From DATNPH01 sp036703315 (GTDB lineage Bacteria; Cyanobacteriota; Cyanobacteriia; Cyanobacteriales; Coleofasciculaceae): 27,686 bases of DNA. The notes under the pieces are model-generated. The model saw only the letters and a program-made list of their open reading frames with translations, made no database searches and was not told the origin of the DNA. Below are positions 7,595 to 16,460 of this stretch, piece after piece (position 1 is the first letter of the stretch; every line of letters starts with the position of its first letter). The stretch is from the NCBI GenBank assembly GCA_036703315.1, contig DATNPH010000005.1, positions 1 to 27,686 on the forward strand, read 5' to 3'. A program made the translations under genes and the position numbers.

Positions 7595-9016
7595 TTACTT
7601 ACCAATGCAAAAGCGACTGAAAATTCGGTCAAGGATGGATTCAGTAACCTCCTCACCCGTGATTTCTCCTAGTGCTTGAATTGCACCTCGCAGGTCAATT
7701 GTCCAAAAATCTAGGGGTAGCTGCTGAGTGATTGTCTCTTGCACTTGCTGAAGGGAAATTTTAGCCTTAGTTAAAGCAGCAGCTTGGCGCTGGTTAATCG
7801 CTACATCCAGGTTAGCGGCTGTGAGGTTACCAGTCTTTACTGCGTCAAGAATCGCTTCTTCCAACGCGTCGATGCCTTGGTTGTGAGCAGCAGCGGCGAG
7901 AATTTGGGATTGTGGGTTGCTCCTTGGATGTACTTCCAGCGCAAATTGGATTTTGGATTGAACTGCTTCTCTTTCCCCGTCTTCAACTAAATCGATTTTG
8001 TTAATCACCAGAATCAGGGGGCGATGTTGCACTTGCTCGTAAATCTCTTGGTCAGCATCTGTCCAGCCAGTTGAGGCATCAATCGTGAGCACTACTAAGT
8101 CAGCCGCTTGAGCCGCACGGCGCGATCGCTCCACGCCAATTTTCTCTACCTGGTCAGCTGTCTCCCGGATTCCTGCCGTATCCAGTACTTGCACAGGTAT
8201 CCCGCCAACAACTAACTGCGACTCAACCACATCGCGGGTGGTACCGGGTAAGTCGGTGACAATGGCGCGATCGCTTCGACTCCAAGCATTCAATAAACTC
8301 GATTTCCCCACATTCGGACGCCCAACAATGGCGACTTTTAAGCCAGTACGAAGTAGTTCTCCCTGATCAGCGGTTGCTAGAATACGGGTCACTTCCGCCA
8401 ATAGCTGCTCAATTTGGGCAATCACTGCGGCTTCATCAAGAGGCGGCAAATCCTCCTCAAAATCAATCCGGGCTTCAATCTCTGCCAAGATATCCAGACA
8501 GGTGGCTCGCAATTGGCGAATGGGTACTGCCAGCTTCCCTTGCAAACCCGCGAGAGCCGTTTGTGCAGCTTGGGGTGAGCGGGAACCCACTAAGTCTGCA
8601 ATACTTTCTGCCTGAGTCAAATCCAAACGCCCATTAAAAAATGCCCGTAGTGTAAACTCTCCTGGCTGTGCCAACTTTGCACCTTGCTCGATGCACAACT
8701 GCAACACTTGCTGGACGGGCATAATGCCGCCGTGGCAATGAAACTCCACTACATCTTCACGAGTGTAGGAGCGTGGAGCTTGCATAATCAGTAATAGTGC
8801 TTCATCGACCAGTTGTTTCGTCTGGGGATGACGCACATAACCGTAGAGAATGCGGTGAGTTTCCCAAACCTGACGCCCTGGTGCGTGAAATAAGGTACGA
8901 GCGATCGCGATCGCCTCTTTCCCCGACATCCGCACAATGCCAACGCTGCCCTGTTGTGGGACAACAGCCGTTGCGATCGCGGCAATTGTTTCGCCTTGGA
9001 CGAACATCTGAGACAT
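7595..9016 (-). CDS. mnmE: tRNA modification GTPase MnmE
   Basis: A 473-residue full-length MnmE. The N-terminal folate-binding domain has the typical GETIAAIATA opening and SVGIVRMSG. The central helical domain contains QPGEFTLRAFFNGRLDL. The inserted Ras-like G domain has G1 GRPNVGKS (232-239), G2 LPGTTRD, G3 DTAGIRET and G4 NKID. The C-terminus is the diagnostic FCIGK, whose Cys is required for the modification chemistry. With MnmG it installs the (carboxymethyl)aminomethyl group on wobble uridine 34 of certain tRNAs in the cytoplasm. The gene stands alone. The first ATG is used; a Met at residue 4 is an equally plausible start. Confidence 0.97.
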   Translation of the reverse strand: MSQMFVQGETIAAIATAVVPQQGSVGIVRMSGKEAIAIARTLFHAPGRQVWETHRILYGYVRHPQTKQLVDEALLLIMQAPRSYTREDVVEFHCHGGIMPVQQVLQLCIEQGAKLAQPGEFTLRAFFNGRLDLTQAESIADLVGSRSPQAAQTALAGLQGKLAVPIRQLRATCLDILAEIEARIDFEEDLPPLDEAAVIAQIEQLLAEVTRILATADQGELLRTGLKVAIVGRPNVGKSSLLNAWSRSDRAIVTDLPGTTRDVVESQLVVGGIPVQVLDTAGIRETADQVEKIGVERSRRAAQAADLVVLTIDASTGWTDADQEIYEQVQHRPLILVINKIDLVEDGEREAVQSKIQFALEVHPRSNPQSQILAAAAHNQGIDALEEAILDAVKTGNLTAANLDVAINQRQAAALTKAKISLQQVQETITQQLPLDFWTIDLRGAIQALGEITGEEVTESILDRIFSRFCIGK

Positions 9017-9141
9017 CTTTAACTAACCCTACCCTTACTTATCCCAGCCTATCAAGCTTGATTAGGTTCAGGTGTGTTACAGGGGAAGAGAAAGCGATCG
9101 CCTAGAATGTTTAGCAACTCCGCCAACCTCCTTAAATTTAA

Positions 9142-9726
9142 ATGGTTATGACAGCTGTTACTATCAACTTCAACCCTATTATCAAACTAACCGACGAGCA
9201 GTTTTATCATCTTTGCCGGGTCAATCCAGAGATAAAATTTGAACGCAACGCCAAAGGAGAAATTATCATTTTGCCCCCTACCGGAGGAGAAACTGGAAAA
9301 CGTAACGCTGGGCTCATCGCTGATTTTGTGATTTGGAATCGACAAACCCGACTTGGAGAAGTATTCGACTCCTCAACCTGTTTTCGACTCCCTAATGGTG
9401 CCAACCGTTCTCCTGATGTCTCATGGATTAAACAAGAACGATGGGATGCACTTACCCCAGAACAAAAAGAGAAATTTCCTCCTATTGCTCCCGATTTTGT
9501 TTTGGAGTTAATGTCACCAACTGATAGCTTAAAAGAAACACAAGATAAGCTGAAAGAGTATATAGATAATCAGGTAAGGCTAGGCTGGTTAATTAATCAA
9601 AAAAACAGACGAGTTGAAATTTATCGCCAAGGACAAGTTGTAGAGGTGCTGGAAGCTCCCACTGAATTATCAGGAGAAGATGTCTTACCAGGTTTTGTCT
9701 TGGATTTGGTAATTCTCTGGCAATAA
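9142..9726 (+). CDS. Uma2 family (DUF820) PD-(D/E)XK nuclease-like protein
   Basis: A 194-residue protein of the Uma2 family, which is greatly expanded in cyanobacteria. The fold is recognised from the N-terminal LTDEQFYHLCRVNPEIKFER, then GEIIILPPTGGETG, the central RSPDVSWI (Asp92), APDFVLELMSPTDS (Glu122) and QDKLKEY lysines, followed by GWLINQKNRRVEIYR. These give the Asp / Glu-x-x / Lys arrangement of a restriction-endonuclease-like core. The cellular role is not established for most members. ATG at 9142 or 9148 could be the start. It is a single gene with a convergent repeat-containing gap after it. All catalytic positions look intact. Confidence 0.9.
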   Translation: MVMTAVTINFNPIIKLTDEQFYHLCRVNPEIKFERNAKGEIIILPPTGGETGKRNAGLIADFVIWNRQTRLGEVFDSSTCFRLPNGANRSPDVSWIKQERWDALTPEQKEKFPPIAPDFVLELMSPTDSLKETQDKLKEYIDNQVRLGWLINQKNRRVEIYRQGQVVEVLEAPTELSGEDVLPGFVLDLVILWQ

Positions 9727-9827
9727 ATAGCGGTGTGCGGTGGTAAGTAACTAGGGTTAGGAAAAAGGTGTCACCAGGCACATAAGCTGAATAGACATCT
9801 CCAAAAAGAGCCTGAAACCTTTTTGCT

Positions 9828-9975
9828 ACTTGAGCTGAAATCTAGTTTCTGGAGAGGTCTAATGATATTCCGGTATCGGCTAGAAGTTTGGTGGGCATTG
9901 CATAGATTAAGCTAGTTGATGCGACAAACATCTTGATTGGCAATGCCCACCCTACAACTTGAGCTGAAATCTAGT
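9828..9975. repeat. 19-bp direct repeats flanking a hairpin (small interspersed element)
   Basis: ACTTGAGCTGAAATCTAGT occurs at 9828-9846 and again, identically, at 9957-9975. Between them lies a perfect 11-bp inverted repeat, GTGGGCATTGC (9891-9901) and GCAATGCCCAC (9940-9950). Read on the minus strand, the right part is TTGTAGGGTGGGCATTGC, similar to the element at 16917. The structure suggests a non-coding inserted element, or two tandem partial copies, between a Uma2 gene and dprA. Confidence 0.65.
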
Positions 9976-9993
9976 AAGTCAGTGCCATTCGTC

Positions 9994-11163
9994 TTAACAT
10001 CGCCGATATTGCATCCCTGGTAATTGAGACACTAACCCCATTAGTTCTAACTGCAATAAGGCACTGGAAACTGAACCCGCGGCTAAACCCGATTGCTGCA
10101 CAATTGCATCAAAGGAAGTTGGTTCGGATGCTAACGCTTGCAATACCTTTGCTAATTCTGGCTCCAACTGGGGAACTGGCTTTGGCTGTTCTTGAGCCAA
10201 CAGCGGTAGTTGCACCGCTGAGTCAAGTTCTGGTATCGCACCAAGCATCTCTAACAAGTGCCCCTCATTTAAAATCAAATGGGCACCTCGGCTCAAAAGC
10301 CCCAAACAGCCTAACGACTTGTAATTATCCAAAGAACCCGGTAAAGCATAGACATCGCGGCAGAAATCATTGGCATAGTCAGCAGTAATCAGCGCCCCGG
10401 ACTTAGTGGGGGCTTCCATCACCAAAACAGCACGGCTTAAACCAGCAATAATGCGGTTGCGCTGGGGGAAGTGGATGCGGTTTGGCTGGGTGCCAGCCGG
10501 ATACTCACTGAGTACCAACCCCTGTGCCAGAATCTTTTCATACAGAGGTTGATTACGCGGCGGATAAACCATATCAACGCCAGTACCGAGAACAGCGATC
10601 GTTCGTCCACCCGTTTCCAGACAACCCATATGGGCTTCTGTATCAATCCCCGCTGCCATGCCTGAAACCACTGTAAAGCCACGATTGACAAGAGCCGTAC
10701 TGATTCTACGAGTCCAGCGTTTGCCGTAGTCGGAAGGATCGCGGGTGCCAACAATACCCACCATCGGCGTGATGCCCTGATTTTCCTGCGGTTGAACCTG
10801 CCCTCGGTAGTACAAAACTGGAGGTGGACTAGGAATTTCTAGAAGCAAGCGCGGATAGTCCGCGTCACCAGGTGTCCAGAAATAGGGATTTTTTACGGAG
10901 TGCTGCTCTAGAAACTGTTCTGGATTGATTTGCGATCGCGCTGCCGTTACTGCCGAGGCACTTTGATATCCAAAGCCCTCTACTTGTTGTAACTGGGTAG
11001 TACTGGCTTTCCAAGCATCTGCCAAAGTACCAAAGTGCTGTTGTAAACGTCTGAGCAACACTGGTCCCACACGATCAACTTGTGACCAAGCCAGCCAGTA
11101 AGCGCGTTCTTCTACCAAATTGCCCCTCCTGATCATCATCGCATCAGCTGTTTCATCTCCCAT
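9994..11163 (-). CDS. dprA: DNA processing protein DprA (Smf)
   Basis: A 389-residue DprA. An N-terminal helix-hairpin-helix/SAM-like region (residues 20-80; RVGPVLLRRLQQHFGT, VEGFGYQSA) precedes the Rossmann-like core. Core motifs are GIVGTRDPSDYG (136-147), VVSGMAAGID (165-174), VLGTGVDMVYPP, FPQRNRIIAGLS (232-243), KSGALITADYA and ALPGSLDN. A C-terminal winged-helix-like domain follows (SFDAIVQQSGLAAGSVSSALLQLELMGL region). DprA binds incoming single-stranded DNA and loads RecA during natural transformation. Several Met codons (residues 1, 9, 10) could start it; the longest is given. It stands alone. Confidence 0.95.
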   Translation of the reverse strand: MGDETADAMMIRRGNLVEERAYWLAWSQVDRVGPVLLRRLQQHFGTLADAWKASTTQLQQVEGFGYQSASAVTAARSQINPEQFLEQHSVKNPYFWTPGDADYPRLLLEIPSPPPVLYYRGQVQPQENQGITPMVGIVGTRDPSDYGKRWTRRISTALVNRGFTVVSGMAAGIDTEAHMGCLETGGRTIAVLGTGVDMVYPPRNQPLYEKILAQGLVLSEYPAGTQPNRIHFPQRNRIIAGLSRAVLVMEAPTKSGALITADYANDFCRDVYALPGSLDNYKSLGCLGLLSRGAHLILNEGHLLEMLGAIPELDSAVQLPLLAQEQPKPVPQLEPELAKVLQALASEPTSFDAIVQQSGLAAGSVSSALLQLELMGLVSQLPGMQYRRC

Positions 11164-11350
11164 CTAATCTGAAAATAGGGAACGGGGAACAGGGGAAGAA
11201 GGATTTTCATCCTTGAGCAACTAATAATATGATTTTAATTTTAAATGAATAAGTTCTTTAAATCAGAATTTGTAGTTTTTAAAATGTAATAACATTTTAG
11301 GAAACACTATTATTATTGGACGGTAAACATATTAGTTATAAACTTTATAA

Positions 11351-11677
11351 TTAATAGTCTTCTTCAAGAGATATCCAGAAAACCTTGATTAACTTACTTA
11401 CAACTACCGCTAAGTATAAGAAGTAGAGAATTCCTGCGCTGAACACAGTTAAGAGCAAGATAAAAAAGATATCCTGAAAACCATTAGCTAGCCACTTCCA
11501 TTCAAAGGTTCCGCCCCAAACTAAAGTAGAGAGAGCGTGAATGATAAGAATCGGCAGGATGGAGAATACAGCAACAAGTATAGCGAACGTTATAGTAATG
11601 AATTTTTCTGACAAGGTAGCTGGTTGATGTGTTTGGGTGCTTTCGATGTCTGTTGTTAAGTACCTTACTTGAGTCAT
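11351..11677 (-). CDS. Small two-helix membrane protein, unknown
   Basis: The open frame reaches up to 11785, but the likely start is the ATG at 11677 (MTQVRYLTTDIES), because the upstream part is polar and unlike a membrane protein N-terminus. This leaves about 108 residues. Two strong hydrophobic helices (ITITFAILVAVFSILPILII, and DIFFILLLTVFSAGILYFLY) are separated by a loop WGGTFEWKWLANGFQ, and the tail is acidic (SLEEDY). No family is recognised. No clear Shine-Dalgarno sequence decides the start. Surrounding DNA is AT-rich, and the nearest genes on each side are also on the minus strand but not close. Confidence 0.6.
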   Translation of the reverse strand: MTQVRYLTTDIESTQTHQPATLSEKFITITFAILVAVFSILPILIIHALSTLVWGGTFEWKWLANGFQDIFFILLLTVFSAGILYFLYLAVVVSKLIKVFWISLEEDY

Positions 11678-12014
11678 TTGGATTAAATTTGTAGATGGTA
11701 GATGTATACTTGGTGTTGGTATTTTTGGGAACCAAGCCTGATTTCTATAAGAATCGCATTTCCCACTCTGATTTACATAAAGCAAATTTAAGGATTTGGG
11801 AAATGAGATGAAGATTCAGTAAAGTGACTACTCATTGGACTTAATGCTCGAAAAGCTTAATTTCTCAATCCCCTGGCTTCCCCTACTCTCTCCTTACCAG
11901 TGATGGGTTGTTTGTGTCAGCCTGGACTAAGCAGGATAAATGAGACAGTAATCCCCTAGGCTGAGGTAGGGAACCCAGCGCGATATCACGTCAGCAATGA
12001 TCCCCTAGAGGATG

Positions 12015-12668
12015 TCATGCTTTCCAATCAACGAAACGCATGTAAATATAAGCAATTGTTTCAAAAAGAACTGACCGTACTCCCTCACTAGACATCCACC
12101 AACGTTTTGGATCATAACTGACTGGTTTTACAGCAATGACACCAACTTTGATGTCTGGAGCTAAGGCTTGCTTGAAAATTAACCAACTCCTTCGGGCATG
12201 AACATCATAGGTATAAAGATTAACTGATGTTACCTTCAAATTTGAAGCGACTAGCCACTCCCGCAGGGCGGCAGCGGAGGCAGTGGTACGATTTTTGACA
12301 ACGTTTGGTCCTGGAACAGCTACTAATTTATCTTGCTCAAAACCCAGTGCTATCAACGTTGCTGCCGAAAGTTCAGCTGTAGTTTTGTATTGGGATAGTA
12401 AATAGTATCCTAAGTCTATAGGTAATCCTGTTGTAATTATTTTTTGATAATCACCTTTCTTAAATTCACTCATTGCCTCTTTGATAGCATAGTCTTTCAT
12501 CCAACCTTCGACAACCAAAATATCTGCCTGAATAGGAGAATTTATGGCAAGAAATGGGTGTATATAAATTAGTACAAATAGGGCTAAAGTAGCAATGCAT
12601 AGGAAAGACACTAGCCATCCTTGCGTTGTCAATACCCACATTTCTTCTCGATGGATTAAACGCATCAT
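12015..12668 (-). CDS. YdcF/DUF218 (SanA-ElyC-like) membrane-anchored protein
   Basis: A 217-residue protein with a single N-terminal transmembrane helix (GWLVSFLCIATLALFVLIYI) followed by a DUF218 domain. Motifs are ADILVVEGWMKDYAIKEAM, QKIITTGLP, the KTTAELSAATLIALGF helix, the NVVKNRTTASAAALREWL segment and the late strand SVNLYTYDVHARRSWLIFKQAL. DUF218 proteins (YdcF, SanA, ElyC) are linked in other bacteria to envelope or peptidoglycan precursor metabolism, but the activity here is unknown. The domain would face the periplasm. The next upstream gene, at 12739, is on the same strand 70 bp away, so cotranscription is possible. MM at the start leaves a one-codon ambiguity. Confidence 0.8.
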   Translation of the reverse strand: MMRLIHREEMWVLTTQGWLVSFLCIATLALFVLIYIHPFLAINSPIQADILVVEGWMKDYAIKEAMSEFKKGDYQKIITTGLPIDLGYYLLSQYKTTAELSAATLIALGFEQDKLVAVPGPNVVKNRTTASAAALREWLVASNLKVTSVNLYTYDVHARRSWLIFKQALAPDIKVGVIAVKPVSYDPKRWWMSSEGVRSVLFETIAYIYMRFVDWKA

Positions 12669-12738
12669 TAAGGACTTTTAACAATAAGGGCTATTGTTGA
12701 CAGACACTAATTTTAAAAGGAAAGTTTCTTGATAATGT

Positions 12739-13350
12739 TTAGTGTAAGTCTGCCTCCCAGATTCCGATGTAGAGGCGATCGCTCTTTTGCCGTTCAATCA
12801 CGCCCTTAAGAGAATTCAGGCTAAAGAAGTACTGCCGAGACTCTCCCTGCCGCACTTGGTGTAATCCTTGCTCAATTTGCTCGTTGAGTTGGCAGCCTAA
12901 CATCCCGTTCAATGTAAGCAATACAATGCGAGAATCAACTCCGACGGTAAAGGATGCCTCCGTTTGGCGAATTCGTTGAGAGTGTTTGTCAAACAGAAAG
13001 CCTAAGCTCACCTGATCAGGTATTAATGCATAATACACAGCACCAGTATTAGGCCAGTAGCCTCGTGAAGTCCCAGTGGGGACACCAAGCATACGAAGCA
13101 CATCTTTTTTTACTATTCCGGGCTGAAAGGCTGGAATACCAACACCAGTGGGGACGCCTCGGCATTGGTGTTCAATGATTTCCTCTAGCGGTAGATCAGT
13201 CTGTTGATGAGTCTCCGAAGGTATGACATAAGGATTGGAGGTGAGTAACAAAGTGTGTTGTAATACTTTCTGTTCTGACAATAGTTGAGAAGGTAGCGAC
13301 ACCTGTGAAAGCTCAGCTATCAGGTAACTCGTTACGATTAAGAGTCCCAT
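12739..13350 (-). CDS. Stand-alone copy of a domain usually at the C-terminus of cyanobacterial Ser/Thr kinases
   Basis: A 203-residue protein with a hydrophobic N-terminus (MGLLIVTSYLIAEL), then a polar linker and a globular domain. It contains GVPTGVGIPAF, VLRMLGVPTGTSRGYWPNT, DQVSLGFLFDKHSQRIRQTEASF, LNGMLGCQLNEQIEQGL, LKGVIERQ and the end IYIGIWEADLH. From memory, this set of motifs is found after the kinase domain of many cyanobacterial Ser/Thr protein kinases. Here no kinase domain precedes it and no upstream kinase fragment is visible, so it is either a free-standing accessory domain exported to the membrane or periplasm, or a remnant. It lies upstream of the DUF218 gene on the same strand. 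The family link is recollection, not a search result. Confidence 0.65.
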   Translation of the reverse strand: MGLLIVTSYLIAELSQVSLPSQLLSEQKVLQHTLLLTSNPYVIPSETHQQTDLPLEEIIEHQCRGVPTGVGIPAFQPGIVKKDVLRMLGVPTGTSRGYWPNTGAVYYALIPDQVSLGFLFDKHSQRIRQTEASFTVGVDSRIVLLTLNGMLGCQLNEQIEQGLHQVRQGESRQYFFSLNSLKGVIERQKSDRLYIGIWEADLH

Positions 13351-13796
13351 AATAATTCTTCAGAGTTTGTGTTGAAGTAGCGCTACCTGTGATCGGGATT
13401 TATCACTTGCTATGTCTTCGTATACTTCTGAATGAAATACTGTATAAACGTTACATTCAAAAGCAATAAATTTATCAGATCAACACCCCAATATTCGTTG
13501 CCTATTCGGCATATATTATGAAGCGAACTCTTCCACTAAATTGAGTCTTTCATAACATGGTTTTATCCATATTTTTTAAAAAACTTAACTTTAGAAGAGT
13601 CAGCATACACTTCATAAATCTGCTATCTAATTAAAGTTAAAATGGCTTAGAACGATAACAGATTAAACAGATTAACTATACCAAATTGATTAAAATGCTT
13701 TGATTCTATCCTGAGCCTCCCTTAGCTGGGCTAAGCATGTAGGAAAAGCTATAGTTTTAAACTCAAGACAACAAAGCTAGATTGATTGTTGCACCC
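13351..13796. other. AT-rich intergenic region, no gene seen
   Basis: No convincing open frame or RNA gene is visible. It carries AT-rich upstream sequence for the minus-strand gene starting at 13350 and a short hairpin CTTAGC-TGG-GCTAAG at 13721-13735. That hairpin is not followed by a T-tract on either strand, so it is not a clear terminator. Confidence 0.5.
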
Positions 13797-14561
13797 TCAC
13801 ATGTAAATCATTTTTTTTGTCATCCCACCATCAATGATGAAATTTTCACCCGTAATAAAAGTCGCTTCATGGGATGCCAAATAGACTGCTAATGAGGCAA
13901 TATCCTCTGGTTTTCCAACCCTACCAACGGGATGCTGTTGATGATCCTGCACTGTCAGCTCACTGAGGTGTCTTGTTGATGGCTTTTTCCACTCGCTAGT
14001 GTCTATCCATCCTGGACTAATACAATTCACCCGGATATCTGGACCTAAGCTAATAGCTAAGGCGTGAGTCAATGCCAGAATTCCTCCCTTAGACGCTGAA
14101 TAAGCTTCTGTATGAGGTTCTGACATTAAAGCTCTGGTTGAGGCAATATTGATAACTGCGCCTCTATGATTTTTGAGAGAAGTGACCGAATGTTTCGTAC
14201 AAAGAAAGGCTCCTGTGAGATTTATAGAAATGATTTTGTTCCACTCATCTAAGCTCAATTCTGTTATTGGTGAATTTTCAGGATCAGCCCGTGCTGCATT
14301 ATTGACTAATACATCTATCCCATCAAGATTATTCTTAGTTTCTCTGATTAAATTCTTAACTGAATTTTCATCAGAAATGTCAGTCTGAATAAATCTGATA
14401 GAACCTAAAGGCTTGAATTCTGATTCTGTTTCTCTTCCTGCTTCTTCATCAATTTCAGCAATAACGACTTTCATTCCCTGTTCTAAAAATCGTTTAGTGA
14501 TCGCCTTCCCAATTCCTTGTCCACCTCCTGTAACAATCGCTACTTTTTTTTGTAACGTCAT
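13797..14561 (-). CDS. Classical short-chain dehydrogenase/reductase (FabG-like)
   Basis: A 254-residue classical SDR with every key motif: cofactor loop TGGGQGIG near the N-terminus, DIS strand end, VLVNNAA, the catalytic Ser in INIASTRAL, YSASK (catalytic Tyr and Lys) and VNCISPGWIDT. The C-terminal VGKPEDIASLAVYLASHEATFITGENFIIDGG is also typical. The acid after strand 2 (IAEIDEEAG) favours NAD over NADP, although this is inference. The substrate is not predictable; FabG-like and glucose-1-dehydrogenase-like relatives share these motifs. It follows the DUF2301 gene with only 8 bp between them, so the two are very likely one transcript. The start is well fixed by the family N-terminus, with AGGAGA just upstream of the ATG. 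Confidence 0.93.
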   Translation of the reverse strand: MTLQKKVAIVTGGGQGIGKAITKRFLEQGMKVVIAEIDEEAGRETESEFKPLGSIRFIQTDISDENSVKNLIRETKNNLDGIDVLVNNAARADPENSPITELSLDEWNKIISINLTGAFLCTKHSVTSLKNHRGAVINIASTRALMSEPHTEAYSASKGGILALTHALAISLGPDIRVNCISPGWIDTSEWKKPSTRHLSELTVQDHQQHPVGRVGKPEDIASLAVYLASHEATFITGENFIIDGGMTKKMIYM

Positions 14562-14569
14562 ATGTTCTC

Positions 14570-15238
14570 CTACGAAACTGATGAATGAGCGGTACGCTTT
14601 TCTTTGAGATAGGCAAAAACCGACTTATCGCCAATGTCAGGGGGAATAGCTTGCACCACCTTACGGAAGGCAAACACGATAAACAGAACAGCCCATATTC
14701 CCAGTAAAACCTCTTCCCACGCTAGCGGCAAGACACCAGCAAGGTGTCCTAATAACAGCGTTGGCACTAAAGGTGTGAGAAACTTTGTTTCAAAGCGGTT
14801 GAAACAAAAAGCTTCCTTGAAATAAATCCCTGTCAAAGCTGCAAAGGCAAAGCCGATTCCAAAGATAGCAGTTGGGTGATTGTACACAAACAGGGCGAGA
14901 GGTTCACGGCTAGAGAATGCCAACACAGTTGCCGAAATACCACCAATGCCCCAAAAGATTTGTAAGAGTCGGTGTAAGGGGGCTAGATAAATATGAATAG
15001 TTGCTAAGCTAACACCTAGTGCTACCCAAAACACCGCGAAAAGGAGTGTCAGTGCGCTCAAGACAGTTGGGGTATTTCCGAGGGATAAAATCAGCCAACT
15101 CCCGATCGCAAAGCACAATGCTGCTACGGCTAAGCCAGTGCGGTAGATAATAACGCCTTGGCGATCACTTTGTGTAATTCTAAACTCCCCAAACTGACCC
15201 TGGTATACTTCCGGTTCAAATTGTTTGAGCTGAGCCAT
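14570..15238 (-). CDS. DUF2301 integral membrane protein
   Basis: A 222-residue multi-pass membrane protein. The N-terminal soluble part (YQGQFGEFRITQSDRQGVIIYRTG) and the internal motifs HIYLAPLHRLLQIFW, GIYFKEAFCFNRFETKFL and IPPDIGDKSVFAYLKEKR correspond to what I recall of DUF2301, a family seen mainly in cyanobacteria and plants. About six hydrophobic segments are visible between residues 30 and 195. No biochemical function is established. A GGAGAGAG-like Shine-Dalgarno sequence precedes the ATG. It is the first gene of a two-gene unit with the SDR downstream (8-bp gap). Confidence 0.85.
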   Translation of the reverse strand: MAQLKQFEPEVYQGQFGEFRITQSDRQGVIIYRTGLAVAALCFAIGSWLILSLGNTPTVLSALTLLFAVFWVALGVSLATIHIYLAPLHRLLQIFWGIGGISATVLAFSSREPLALFVYNHPTAIFGIGFAFAALTGIYFKEAFCFNRFETKFLTPLVPTLLLGHLAGVLPLAWEEVLLGIWAVLFIVFAFRKVVQAIPPDIGDKSVFAYLKEKRTAHSSVS

Positions 15239-15351
15239 AATTTGTTCTCTCTCCTTATTTGTTCTTATTAGTTGTAATAAACGTCTTTAAGTTAGGTACC
15301 GCAGTTAGCCTACAACGAAAATTTCTCTTTACCACTCCCTACTCACTATTT

Positions 15352-16140
15352 TCAAGACAACAGAACCTGCACCCTAGCTCCCAAGTCTACCTGCAATTGA
15401 GTCTGGGCGCTGTCGCTGTTAACAGCAATTTCTACCCAACCGTGACTACCTATTAAGGTAACGACTTCTCCAGCTTTTTGAGCGTTGTAGGTTTGGCTAC
15501 TTTGGATAATTCGGTTGCCTAAAGCTACTGACCAATTTTTTCCCTCAACGTCAGTAGCTGGGATATTGGTAATTAAGTTGCCGAAGTGGTCAACATATTG
15601 GATGCAACCCACGATATCGTCATCCGTTAGTATCCGTTCCGGGATCGCCAATTGAACTAGAGTTTCTGCGTCAATGGCTTCTCCGAGTTGTGCTAAAGGA
15701 ACACCTGTAGCAAGATGAGCACCCACCGATGCAAAGATATCTCGACCGTGGAAGGTAGTGCTAGGTGTCTGCGTCCTCCAGTACTTCGAGTTTGTTAGCT
15801 TAACAGCTGCAACTACTAGGTTTTGACTTAACACACCGCTAAACAGACCATTATCTGGTCCAACCAGGAAACCCGTATCGAGTTGGAGAGCGATCGCTCT
15901 TCGGTGACTCCCCACCCCTGGATCAACCACGGCAATATGCACTGTCCCGGTTGGAAAATAGGGATAGGCATTCATTAGGCAAAACCTAGCTACTGCAATG
16001 TTTTGGGGTGGAATCTGGTGTGTGAGATCCACCAAGAGCAAAGCCGGGTTAACTTGAGCAATAACACCTTTCATTACACCCACATACACATCACTCAAGC
16101 CGAAATCACTGAGTAGAGTGATGATTCTGTTTTCAGGCAT
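15352..16140 (-). CDS. SAM hydroxide adenosyltransferase (DUF62 family)
   Basis: Starting at the ATG at 16140 the protein is 262 residues and begins MPENRIITLLSDFGLSDVYVG, the family-typical N-terminus; the frame extends upstream to 16203 but the extra 21 residues are not expected. Diagnostic motifs are LSDFG, VDLTHQIPP, GTVHIAVVDPGVGS, LVGPDNGLF and the later FHGRDIFASVGAHLATG. DUF62 enzymes hydrolyse S-adenosylmethionine to adenosine and methionine using activated water; they are related to fluorinases and chlorinases. The second domain (DHFGNLITNIP) is also present. No halogenase-specific insertion is evident. A single gene, with no operon partner. Confidence 0.92.
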   Translation of the reverse strand: MPENRIITLLSDFGLSDVYVGVMKGVIAQVNPALLLVDLTHQIPPQNIAVARFCLMNAYPYFPTGTVHIAVVDPGVGSHRRAIALQLDTGFLVGPDNGLFSGVLSQNLVVAAVKLTNSKYWRTQTPSTTFHGRDIFASVGAHLATGVPLAQLGEAIDAETLVQLAIPERILTDDDIVGCIQYVDHFGNLITNIPATDVEGKNWSVALGNRIIQSSQTYNAQKAGEVVTLIGSHGWVEIAVNSDSAQTQLQVDLGARVQVLLS

Positions 16141-16400
16141 CTGGAATAACCAAGGAATGACAAGTGAAACTTCCCTGACTAAAGTACAGGGGTTTTTGTT
16201 CATTGTTCATTGCTGTTTTCAATGAACCAATGTGCCATGAACTAGCAACAACCCCGCCACCATTCCTCCCACCTCTAGAGAAGGATGAGCTTTCTGGCAG
16301 CGTTCTATGAGATGGAAATGCGATCGCCATGACTACTTTAAAACTATGGAATCGACACAAGGTATGCTGTCCTACAGGCGAACCTCACACACAAGCGCAA

Positions 16401-16416
16401 GCCTCTGGCAAGAGGC
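16401..16416. repeat. Short hairpin GCCTCT-GGCA-AGAGGC
   Basis: A perfect 6-bp stem with a 4-base loop lies 44 bp upstream of the small secreted protein at 16461. There is no T-tract after it, so it could sit in the 5' leader or be a short interspersed repeat. Confidence 0.4.
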
Positions 16417-16460
16417 TATCAAATTCTTAACTTTCTTGCATCAAGGCATTTTCTCTAACC

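Noticed and set aside
13721..13735. Hairpin CTTAGC-TGG-GCTAAG as a terminator
   Set aside because: Short stem without a T-tract on either strand.
15352..16140. DUF62 protein as a fluorinase or chlorinase
   Set aside because: Motifs fit the common SAM hydroxide adenosyltransferase group and no halogenase-specific loop is apparent.
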